Shown: piece after piece, positions 14,569 through 20,335 of the stretch
Layout: each line of letters starts with the position of its first letter
Numbering within the stretch: position 1 is the stretch's first letter
Assembly: GCA_020200675.1 (NCBI GenBank)
Contig: JAIVIG010000305.1
Location: forward strand, 3,158 to 23,492
Length of the DNA stretch: 20,335 bases
Reading direction: 5' to 3'
DNA from: Actinomycetota bacterium
GTDB lineage: Bacteria > Actinomycetota > Rubrobacteria > Rubrobacterales > Rubrobacteraceae
Translations under genes and position numbers: made by a program
The notes under the pieces: model-generated
Seen by the model: only the letters and a program-made list of their open reading frames with translations
Told to the model about the DNA's origin: nothing
Database searches by the model: none

Positions 14569-15333
14569 CTATAAGAGTTGAAAGACGGCGACGGCTAGGA
14601 GGGCGCCGATGAGCGCGCCGGCAGCGACCTCGTAGTAGGTGTGGATGCCGGATTCCACGCGGCTCTGGCAGACCAGCAAGGCCATGAGCAGCGTGATCAG
14701 GGAGATTAAGCCTCCGAAGCGCCCTCCAGAAGCGACGAAGCTCGCCGCCACCCATCCCGCGAACGAGACCGCCGCGTGTCCGGAAGGCATCCCGCCCAGG
14801 AACGAGTTGGACGCTCCGGTGAGCGCCTTGCCCAAGAGCACGGCGATGGTGACGAGCACGAGCACGACGAGCGTGACGTGTCCCGGCCAATTCCGAACGC
14901 GCTCCAGCGTCTCCAGCGAGAAGGGGCCGAGGTTGTCGCTGAGGAGGAGATACCCGACCGCCAGGGCCGCGACGCTCGTGACGAGCACGGCCCCGGCCGA
15001 AACGTCCTTGGCGAGCTTGGCGAGCGGACGGTACTCGCTGGTCACGAGGTCCACCGCGAACTCCAGCGCCGTGTTGAACATCTCGGCTACGAAGACGGCC
15101 ATGATCACGAGCACGAGTATGGCCAGCTCCAGCTTGCTCACACCCACGAGCAGGCTCAGTACCAGAACGACCGCCGAAGCCACGACGTGAAAGCGCATGT
15201 TGCGCTGGGTGCGCACCGCGAAGATCAAACCTCGGTAAGCGTGGTTGAAGGAGCGGGCAACCCCCTGCTGCCCCTTCACCGGCCGGACGCGCTTTTCGCC
15301 CCGCTTCGCGCCCTGCTTACCTCTCCCGAACAC
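14569..15333 (-). CDS. Fusion of undecaprenol/diacylglycerol kinase (DgkA type) with PAP2 phosphatase
   Basis: Residues 25-130 are a DgkA-type small membrane kinase: RSFNHAYRGL, AVRTQRNMRFH, the AEMFNTALEFAVDL block with the Glu/Asn metal and substrate residues, then AKLAKDVSAGAVL. Residues 150-254 are a type 2 phosphatidic acid phosphatase: Lys169 region GKALTGASN, GGMPSGHAAVSF (His186) and SRVESGIHTYYEVAAG (His231). The protein is mostly membrane. In Gram-positive relatives the kinase domain phosphorylates undecaprenol, and PAP2 enzymes remove phosphate from undecaprenyl pyrophosphate or phosphatidate. The fusion may therefore serve lipid-carrier recycling; the substrate is inferred. The GTG at 15333 has GAGGAG five bases upstream and overlaps ybeY by 17 bp. 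Confidence 0.92.
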   Translation of the reverse strand: MFGRGKQGAKRGEKRVRPVKGQQGVARSFNHAYRGLIFAVRTQRNMRFHVVASAVVLVLSLLVGVSKLELAILVLVIMAVFVAEMFNTALEFAVDLVTSEYRPLAKLAKDVSAGAVLVTSVAALAVGYLLLSDNLGPFSLETLERVRNWPGHVTLVVLVLVTIAVLLGKALTGASNSFLGGMPSGHAAVSFAGWVAASFVASGGRFGGLISLITLLMALLVCQSRVESGIHTYYEVAAGALIGALLAVAVFQLL

Positions 15334-15736
15334 CGGCGCTCCTCAACACCGCCTCCTGCACCGCCGCCATCTCGGTACCCTCGAACTCATCCCCGTGGTC
15401 CATCCCCGCCAGATGCAACGCCCCGTGCACCACCAACTCCTCGACCCCCGCCCGATCAAAGCGCGCGTACTCCGGCGCAACCACGATCTCACCGACCATC
15501 TCACCGTACGGTCCGTCGATGCCGAAGCTCAACACGTCCGTCGGCGAATCCATCTTCCTGTACTTCAGGTTCAGATCGTGGACGACCGGCAGGGCCACGA
15601 GGGCTACCGAAACCTCACCTATACGTTCAATGTTGAAGCCCCTGGCGGCAAAGGCGGCGGCGCAGAGCTCGGTGGCGCGTTCGGGGGCAAGCTTTTCGTG
15701 GTTCACCTCGTCCAGGACGGCGACGGAGAAGGGCAC
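15317..15736 (-). CDS. ybeY: Endoribonuclease YbeY, rRNA maturation
   Basis: YbeY is a zinc metalloprotein implicated in 16S rRNA 3'-end maturation and ribosome quality control. The protein is 139 residues. The zinc site HGALHLAGMDH (His104, His108, His114) is complete, preceded by the family blocks LNLKYRKMDSPTDVLSFG and GEIVVAPEYA. It is on the short side (150-170 is common). The stretch between APEYA and ELVVHG is compact, but nothing catalytic is missing. The start is GTG at 15736, nine bases after the upstream stop; no good Shine-Dalgarno is seen, so reinitiation after the upstream gene is likely. The neighbours phoH and pgpH upstream and dgkA-cdd-era downstream are the classical Gram-positive order. 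Confidence 0.95.
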   Translation of the reverse strand: MPFSVAVLDEVNHEKLAPERATELCAAAFAARGFNIERIGEVSVALVALPVVHDLNLKYRKMDSPTDVLSFGIDGPYGEMVGEIVVAPEYARFDRAGVEELVVHGALHLAGMDHGDEFEGTEMAAVQEAVLRSAGVRER

Positions 15737-15745
15737 CGGTAGTCT

Positions 15746-17389
15746 CTAGGAGGTCGAGTTTCTCGCGGGACGGGCCTGTTCGCCGGGTGCTGCGGGGTAT
15801 TCGATGCGGGGACCTATGAACCCTATAATGGCCTCGCGGATGGCCTCGCCGGTCTCGTGGATCTCGCGCATCGTCAGCTCGCACTGGTCGAACTGGCCGT
15901 CCTCGAGCTTGGACCGGATGGTGCCGTCGACGATGTCTTCGACGCGTTTGGGGGTCGGTTTTTCGAGCGATTTCACTGTCGCCTCGATGGAGTCGGCGAG
16001 CATCAGGATGCCGGCTTCCTTGCTCTTCGGGCAGGGGCCGGAGTAGCGGAAATCCGACTCGTTGACGGTAGCGCCGGTCGCGAGGGCCTCTTCGAGGGCC
16101 TTGCGGTAGAAGTACTCGATGCGGGTCGTGCCGTGGTGTTCGGCGATCATGTCCAGGACCTCGCCAGGCAAGTTCCACTCGCGCCCGAGCTCGACGCCGT
16201 CCTTGACGTGGCGCTTGATGATGCGAGCGGAGAGGGCGGGGGTGAGGGTCGCGTGCGGGTTCATGCGCGAGATCTGGTTTTCGATAAAGTAGTTCGGGTG
16301 GTAGAGCTTGCCAACGTCGTGGTAGTAGGCGCCGACGCGGGCGAGCAGGGGATCGGCCCCGATGCGCTCGGCGGCGTTCTCGGCGAGGCTACCGACCTGC
16401 ATCGAGTGGGTGAACGTCCCTGGCGCCCCGCGGAGGAGCTTTTGGAGGAGAGGATGGCCGGTGTCGGAGAGCTCGAGGAGCTTCTGCGGGGTCAGGATGT
16501 TGAAGACGTTCTCCAGCAGCGGCAGGAGGACCATCGCGAGCATCAGGGAGAGGACGCCGTTCGCGAGCCCGATACCACCCAGTTCTACGGCCGTTCGGAG
16601 ACTAAAGCCCCCGATCAGGATGACCGCGAAGGTCACTACCGCGGTGACGAGGGCGATAAGAATGCCCGCCCGCACGAGTTCAGTCCGGGCTCCCACGCGC
16701 AAAACCGTGTAGATCGCGAACCCCGAAGTGAGCAACAAGGCCGCGGTCAATAAGAAGTCGTTGCCGGCGATGATGCCGACGTTGACTCCGGCGATGACGA
16801 TCATGACGAACATCAGGCGGGGGCCCAGGAGGATGGTGCCAAGGATGCTCAAGCCGGCGAGCGGAATCAGGTACGGTGGCAGACCGAGAAGGACGAAGAC
16901 CCTGGCGAGAAGGGTGAAGAGTATCAAGAGCGAGGCGGCGAGCAGGATGCGTATGAGGGCGTTCTTGCGTAGGATCTTCTTCCCGAAGCGCTCCAGGAAG
17001 TACCAGGCGATCCACATCTCGGTCGCCACGACGATGCCCACCCCGAGAAAGACCGTCCACGGGCTCACACCGCCCGAGACGGCAGGACGGACATCCACCC
17101 CGATCAAGAGGGTCAGCGAGAACCAGACGATGAAGAGCAGCGTCGCATACAAGCGCATCCGGGGCAGCCCCTCGAGCCAAACGCGCAACCTCTCCATCCG
17201 CGTCGGCAGCCGGTGAAACTCCTCCGTCTTCCTGCCCGTCGCTCCCCCACCGGCTCCGACCATAGACGCGTCCGTGGGTGGGTCGGAAGCCCCGTTCTCC
17301 GAGACCTCGTCTCTCGAGACGAGGTCGTCTTGCGAGGCCTCGCCTTCCGGGGCTTCGTTGTTCGGAGCGTTGTCCACGGCGTCAGCCAT
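15746..17389 (-). CDS. 7TM-HD phosphohydrolase (PgpH-like c-di-AMP phosphodiesterase) without the extracellular domain
   Basis: The C-terminal half is a typical 7TM-HD phosphohydrolase: THSMQVGSLAE (His328), YYHDVGKLYHPNYFIENQ (His357, Asp358), KRHVKDGVELG (His394), AEHHGTT (His418/419) and LADSIEA (Asp466). Residues 79-300 hold hydrophobic segments. PgpH proteins cleave c-di-AMP, and I infer the same here. The usual form is about 700-780 residues, with a 200-plus residue extracellular 7TMR-HDED domain between the first and second membrane segments. Here (547 residues) those segments are joined by only about 14 residues, around IGVDVRPAVSGGVSPW. The N-terminal 60 residues are acidic and disordered. 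The ATG at 17389 has GAGGG five bases upstream. The missing domain may be a natural loss or another in-frame deletion. Confidence 0.88.
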   Translation of the reverse strand: MADAVDNAPNNEAPEGEASQDDLVSRDEVSENGASDPPTDASMVGAGGGATGRKTEEFHRLPTRMERLRVWLEGLPRMRLYATLLFIVWFSLTLLIGVDVRPAVSGGVSPWTVFLGVGIVVATEMWIAWYFLERFGKKILRKNALIRILLAASLLILFTLLARVFVLLGLPPYLIPLAGLSILGTILLGPRLMFVMIVIAGVNVGIIAGNDFLLTAALLLTSGFAIYTVLRVGARTELVRAGILIALVTAVVTFAVILIGGFSLRTAVELGGIGLANGVLSLMLAMVLLPLLENVFNILTPQKLLELSDTGHPLLQKLLRGAPGTFTHSMQVGSLAENAAERIGADPLLARVGAYYHDVGKLYHPNYFIENQISRMNPHATLTPALSARIIKRHVKDGVELGREWNLPGEVLDMIAEHHGTTRIEYFYRKALEEALATGATVNESDFRYSGPCPKSKEAGILMLADSIEATVKSLEKPTPKRVEDIVDGTIRSKLEDGQFDQCELTMREIHETGEAIREAIIGFIGPRIEYPAAPGEQARPARNSTS

Positions 17390-17414
17390 CCTTCCCTCGC
17401 GAAGGGTCGTCGCC

Positions 17415-18422
17415 CTACGACTCGGCCTCTGAGGGGTTTTGTGCCCCTTCGTAGGCGTCCACTATGCGCATGACGAGGTCGCTGCGAACGATGTCGTCGC
17501 GCTTGAGGGTCACGAAGGAGACGCCCTCGACGCCGTCGAGCGTCCTGCGGGCGTCTTCGAGGCCGCTCATGTTCCCCTTCGGCAGGTCTACCTGCGTGGT
17601 GTCCCCCGTTATGACCATCTTGGAGCCGAAACCCAGGCGCGTCAGGAACATCTTCATCTGCTGGGACGTCGTGTTCTGCGCCTCATCGAGGATGACGAAC
17701 GCGTCGTTCAAGGTACGGCCTCTCATAAACGCCAAAGGTGCGATCTCGATTATACCCCTCTCGAGGTGCGCCTGGAACTTGGCGGGATCGACCATCTCGT
17801 ACAAAGCGTCGTAGAGCGGCCTGAAATACGGGTCGACCTTCGCCATCACGTCCCCCGGCAGGAAGCCCAAAGACTCCCCCGCCTCAACCGCGGGCCTGGT
17901 CAGAATGATCCTGGTGACCTCCCCCCGGTTCAAGGCGTCGACCGCCAGAGCCACCGCGAGGTAAGTCTTCCCGGTACCCGCGGGCCCGATGCCGAAGACG
18001 ACCTGGTGGTTGCGGATGGCGTCCGTGTAGGCCTTCTGGTTGCGGGTCTTCGGCGAGACGCGGCGGCCCCGGTGCGAGACGATGACGTCCCCCAAGACCT
18101 CCTTGCCACCCCCCTTCGCACCCATCCTGTACAGGCGCTCGGCTGTCTCGGGTGTCGGATGGTTGCCGCTTTCCGCGAGCTCGACCAGGCCGTCGAAGAC
18201 GGCTTCGGCCCTCTCGACCGCGGACTCCTCCCCGTGCAACAGGATCTCGTTCCCACGTACGATCACCTCGCACTCCACGAGCTCCTCGACCCGCCGCAAT
18301 ATAGCGTCGCGGTCCCCAAAGACCTCGAGCATGCGCCCCGGCGGCACGACCAGCTTGACCTCGACCTCTCTTTTAGCCCTGGTTTCCGTGTTTCCTCCTA
18401 ACCTTCTACCGTAATATCCCAC
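17415..18422 (-). CDS. phoH: PhoH-like ATPase
   Basis: A PhoH/PhoL family P-loop ATPase, usually found next to ybeY and linked to RNA metabolism; the exact activity is not settled. It is 335 residues with a small KH-like N-terminal domain (residues 20-85). Then follow QKAYTDAIRNHQVVFGIGPAG, Walker A GPAGTGKT (146-153), TRPAVEAGESLGFLPGD, PLAFMRGRTLNDAFVILDEAQN with Walker B, and MVITGDTTQVDLP. All family blocks are present. The start is GTG at 18422, one base after the yqeY stop, without a ribosome binding site. A strong TAGGAGG sits just before an in-frame ACG at 18389, which would begin nearer to the usual N-terminus; the true start is unsure. Confidence 0.94.
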   Translation of the reverse strand: MGYYGRRLGGNTETRAKREVEVKLVVPPGRMLEVFGDRDAILRRVEELVECEVIVRGNEILLHGEESAVERAEAVFDGLVELAESGNHPTPETAERLYRMGAKGGGKEVLGDVIVSHRGRRVSPKTRNQKAYTDAIRNHQVVFGIGPAGTGKTYLAVALAVDALNRGEVTRIILTRPAVEAGESLGFLPGDVMAKVDPYFRPLYDALYEMVDPAKFQAHLERGIIEIAPLAFMRGRTLNDAFVILDEAQNTTSQQMKMFLTRLGFGSKMVITGDTTQVDLPKGNMSGLEDARRTLDGVEGVSFVTLKRDDIVRSDLVMRIVDAYEGAQNPSEAES

Positions 18423-18423
18423 T

Positions 18424-18870
18424 TTAGCCCTGCAGCCGCTCCCGCGCGAGTGCGGAGAGCCTCCTGCCGTCCGCCCGGTTCCCGGCGAGGGCGTTCGCCC
18501 GGCCCATCACCGCGCCCATATCCCTCATGCTCGTAGCGCCGGTTTCGTCTATCGCCTCGTCGATTACCCGCCTCATCTCCTCGTCGGAGAGGGGAGCGGG
18601 GAGGTAATCGCGTACGATCTCGGCCTCGGTCTCCTCGGCCTGGGCCTGCTCTTCGCGGCCTGCCTTGCGGAACGCGTCGGCTGACTCCTCGCGCTGCTTG
18701 AGCTGGCGCCGCAAGACCACCATCTCCTCGTCCCCGCTGAGGGTCCGGCCCTCCTCGATCTCGCCGTTCTTCAACGCGGCGCTCAACATCCTCAGGGCCT
18801 CGATTCGCGGCCTGTCCCGGCTCCTCATCGCCTCTTTCGTATCACGCGAAATGTCGTCCCGTAAGCTCAT
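18424..18870 (-). CDS. yqeY: YqeY/GatB C-terminal-like protein
   Basis: A 148-residue, all-helical protein of the GatB/YqeY family, related to the tRNA-binding tail of the GatB amidotransferase subunit. The role of the free-standing protein is not well defined. Family signatures: LRMLSAALKNGEIEEGR near residue 26, VVLRRQLKQREESADAFRKAGR near 50, YLPAPLSDEEM, then DMGAVMGRANA and RADGRRLSALA at the end. The length is typical. The ATG at 18870 overlaps the HIT gene stop (ATGA), so translation is coupled. It precedes phoH by a single base, within the same operon. Confidence 0.95.
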   Translation of the reverse strand: MSLRDDISRDTKEAMRSRDRPRIEALRMLSAALKNGEIEEGRTLSGDEEMVVLRRQLKQREESADAFRKAGREEQAQAEETEAEIVRDYLPAPLSDEEMRRVIDEAIDETGATSMRDMGAVMGRANALAGNRADGRRLSALARERLQG

Positions 18871-19211
18871 GTCATCCTCATCTTTCTGCCGCCCATGACG
18901 TGCGCGTGCAGGTGGAAGATCTCCTGCCCCGCGTCGCTTCCGTTGTTGATCCTGAACGCGTAGCCGGACCCGGCAACATCCATCTTCTCCGCCACCGCCT
19001 GCGCGGCCTCGAAGCTGCGCTTCGCCACGCCCTCCGAGAGCTGCCCGATCTCCTCCGGCGAGGAGGCACGATCCCTTGGAACGACGAGCACGTGCGCCGG
19101 CGTCTCGCCGCCTATGCTGCGGAAGGCCATCATCCCCTCCTCTTCGTGCCCGATCTCCAACTCTTCTTCCCCACTCGCTATCTTACAGAATGTGCAACCG
19201 TTCTCGCTCAC
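18867..19211 (-). CDS. HIT-family (HINT-like) nucleotide hydrolase
   Basis: A 114-residue histidine triad protein. The triad FHLHAHVMGGR (His100, 102, 104) is at the C-terminus, and the CTFCKIASGE start with a possible zinc pair (Cys6, Cys9) is typical of HINT proteins. INNGSDAGQEIFH matches the substrate loop. HINT enzymes hydrolyse adenosine phosphoramidates, often of aminoacyl-AMP type; the substrate here is unknown. The usual AFRDIxPQAPxH block is altered to AFRSIGGETPAH. The start is GTG at 19211, overlapping the rsmE stop (GTGA); the end overlaps yqeY. HIT, yqeY and rsmE commonly occur together downstream of dnaJ. Confidence 0.95.
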   Translation of the reverse strand: MSENGCTFCKIASGEEELEIGHEEEGMMAFRSIGGETPAHVLVVPRDRASSPEEIGQLSEGVAKRSFEAAQAVAEKMDVAGSGYAFRINNGSDAGQEIFHLHAHVMGGRKMRMT

Positions 19212-19942
19212 AGGCTCCTCCCGGCGCTCCTCCTCGTACGCTCCACGACGGCGCAGGCCCGCGCCACCGCCACCATCCCCGCCGTCTCGCTCCGCAGCCG
19301 GTACGGACCGAGCGACGCAAGAGAGAGTCCAGCCTCCCGGGCCACCGCCAGCTCCCCATCGCTGAAGCCGCCCTCCGGTCCCACGAACAATCCGACCACC
19401 GGATCCGGCACGACGTCCTCCAGGGGCGGCAGTTCGGCTCCGTTATGCAAGAGCACCCCGGTCTCCCCCGCCTCGCGCGCCGCCTCCGGAAAAGAGACGA
19501 CCTCCGACACCTCCGGTATGCGGAGCCGCAACGACTGCCGGGCCGCGGCCTCGACTACCCGGCGCCAGCGCCGCGCCTTCCCTTCGCCCTCCGAGAGCCG
19601 CACCACGCCACGCTCCGTGGAGAGAGGCACGACGCGGCTCACCCCGAGCTCGGTCGCCTTCTCCACCACGAGGTCCATGTGCCGCCCCTTGGGTATCGCC
19701 TGGTACAGAACTACCTCCCCCTCGTCCCCCCCCGCGGTGGGCCGCTCCTCGAGGATCGTGGCCTCACTACCCCCAAGCAACTCGGCGACAAACAATCGGC
19801 CCGTGCCGTCGACGACCTCGACCCTATCCCCCAGGCGCCCGCGCAGAACTTTATGGACGTGATGACCCTCTTCTTCTGAGAGGCGCAGGACTTCGCCGGT
19901 CTCGAGGCGAGAAGACGAGAAGAGACGTGTGATCTCCACCAA
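19208..19942 (-). CDS. rsmE: 16S rRNA m3U1498 methyltransferase RsmE
   Basis: RsmE is a SPOUT-fold methyltransferase that modifies N3 of U1498 in 16S rRNA. The 244 residues include the N-terminal PUA-like domain (GHHVHKVLRGRLGD) and the family block YQAIPKGRHMDLVVEKATELGV (79-100). They also include EAAARQSLRLRIPEV and the SAM-binding knot GPEGGFSDGE (188-197) with LGPYRLRSETA (211-221). In the last motif the usual LGxRILRxETA has Tyr and Arg at the RI positions. The first possible start is TTG at 19942, with GTG at 19939 directly after; neither has a strong ribosome binding site. It lies 11 bases after the dnaJ stop. Confidence 0.95.
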   Translation of the reverse strand: MVEITRLFSSSRLETGEVLRLSEEEGHHVHKVLRGRLGDRVEVVDGTGRLFVAELLGGSEATILEERPTAGGDEGEVVLYQAIPKGRHMDLVVEKATELGVSRVVPLSTERGVVRLSEGEGKARRWRRVVEAAARQSLRLRIPEVSEVVSFPEAAREAGETGVLLHNGAELPPLEDVVPDPVVGLFVGPEGGFSDGELAVAREAGLSLASLGPYRLRSETAGMVAVARACAVVERTRRSAGRSL

Positions 19943-19953
19943 AGACTAGTACC

Positions 19954-20335
19954 TTACCGGAAGACGCTCCTGAGACGGTCGAAGAAGGACTCGCCGCCGC
20001 CGTTACCATACGTCTCCTCGCCGCTGGTCGCCTCGAAACGCTGTAGCAACTCGCGCTGCTCGGCGTTGAGCCGCGTCGGCACCATGACGTCCACGACCAC
20101 CTTGAGGTCTCCGCGCCCCCGACGCCTCAGACGCGGCATCCCCTCGCCCCTCAAGGTCAGCGTGGTCCCAGGCTGCGTCCCGGGATCCACCCTTACCGCG
20201 GTCGTCCCTTCGAGCGTCGGCACCTCGACCTCCGTCCCGAGGGCGGCCCCGACGAAGTTAACCCTCATCCGATGGATCAGGTCGTTCCCGTCCCGCATAA
20301 GCTCCGGGTCTTCCTCTACCTTTACCCTTACGTAC
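19954..20335 (-). CDS. dnaJ: Chaperone DnaJ, C-terminal end (5' part outside window)
   Basis: The last 126 residues of a DnaJ co-chaperone of DnaK. The visible part is the end of the substrate-binding domains: VKVEEDPELMRDGNDLIH, then AALGTEVEVPTLEG, VDPGTQPGTTLTLRGEGMP and RGDLKVVVDVMVPT, all standard for the second beta-barrel domain. A short linker and the ending SFFDRLRSVFR follow. The frame is open to the window edge, and the J-domain and zinc fingers must lie beyond it. DnaJ at the head of the rsmE-HIT-yqeY-phoH string is the familiar hrcA/dnaJ operon arrangement of Gram-positive bacteria. Confidence 0.95.
   Translation of the reverse strand, partial: YVRVKVEEDPELMRDGNDLIHRMRVNFVGAALGTEVEVPTLEGTTAVRVDPGTQPGTTLTLRGEGMPRLRRRGRGDLKVVVDVMVPTRLNAEQRELLQRFEATSGEETYGNGGGESFFDRLRSVFR

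Noticed and set aside
18900..19862. Plus-strand open frame of 320 codons opposite HIT and rsmE.
   Set aside because: It is antisense to two intact conserved genes; Arg/Ser/Pro-rich composition is typical of a shadow frame.

Overview
The window is a high-GC chromosomal segment made almost entirely of housekeeping genes. Gene content and order (mraZ-rsmH-ftsL-ftsI-murF-mraY; dnaJ-rsmE-HIT-yqeY-phoH-HD-ybeY-dgkA-cdd-era-deoC-recO-dgt), frequent GTG/TTG starts and protein flavour suggest a deep-branching actinobacterium of the Rubrobacter type. That assignment is inference from the sequence, not a database result.

Layout, read in the direction of transcription. (1) 5674 down to 1, minus strand: the start of a division and cell wall (dcw) cluster. 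It holds mraZ, rsmH, ftsL, ftsI, a broken murF and the 5' three fifths of mraY, all overlapping by 1 to 35 bp. Upstream of mraZ is a textbook MraZ operator, three GTGGG boxes with 10-bp periodicity. (2) 5711-6037: a non-coding gap with a 9-bp perfect inverted repeat and no recognised RNA. (3) 6038-6219, minus strand: two tRNAs, one with anticodon CAT (probably Ile2) and tRNA-Asn(GTT), behind a good promoter whose -35 overlaps the dnaG stop codon. (4) dnaG (minus) and ppc (plus) diverge from a short intergenic region carrying a TTGTAC/GTACAA palindrome. (5) 20335 down to 10841, minus strand: a long, tightly packed operon of dnaJ (3' end), rsmE, HIT, yqeY, phoH, pgpH-like, ybeY, dgkA-PAP2 fusion, cdd, era, deoC, broken recO and dgt. 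It converges on ppc.

The genes serve peptidoglycan synthesis and septation (dcw), replication and repair (dnaG, recO, era-linked functions), rRNA modification and ribosome maturation (rsmH, rsmE, ybeY, era, phoH neighbourhood), nucleotide salvage (cdd, deoC, dgt), membrane lipid turnover and second messengers (dgkA-PAP2, pgpH) and anaplerosis (ppc).

I find no mobile element, CRISPR, defence locus or clearly new system. The most striking observation is that several core genes lack conserved internal segments. murF and recO each lose a block plus the reading frame. dnaG and probably ftsI lose an in-frame block. The PgpH-like protein lacks its whole extracellular domain. Such clustering in essential genes looks more like assembly deletions than biology, but it needs read-level checking. 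The second is mraZ, whose only sensible start is a CTG with an ideal Shine-Dalgarno that overlaps its own operator.
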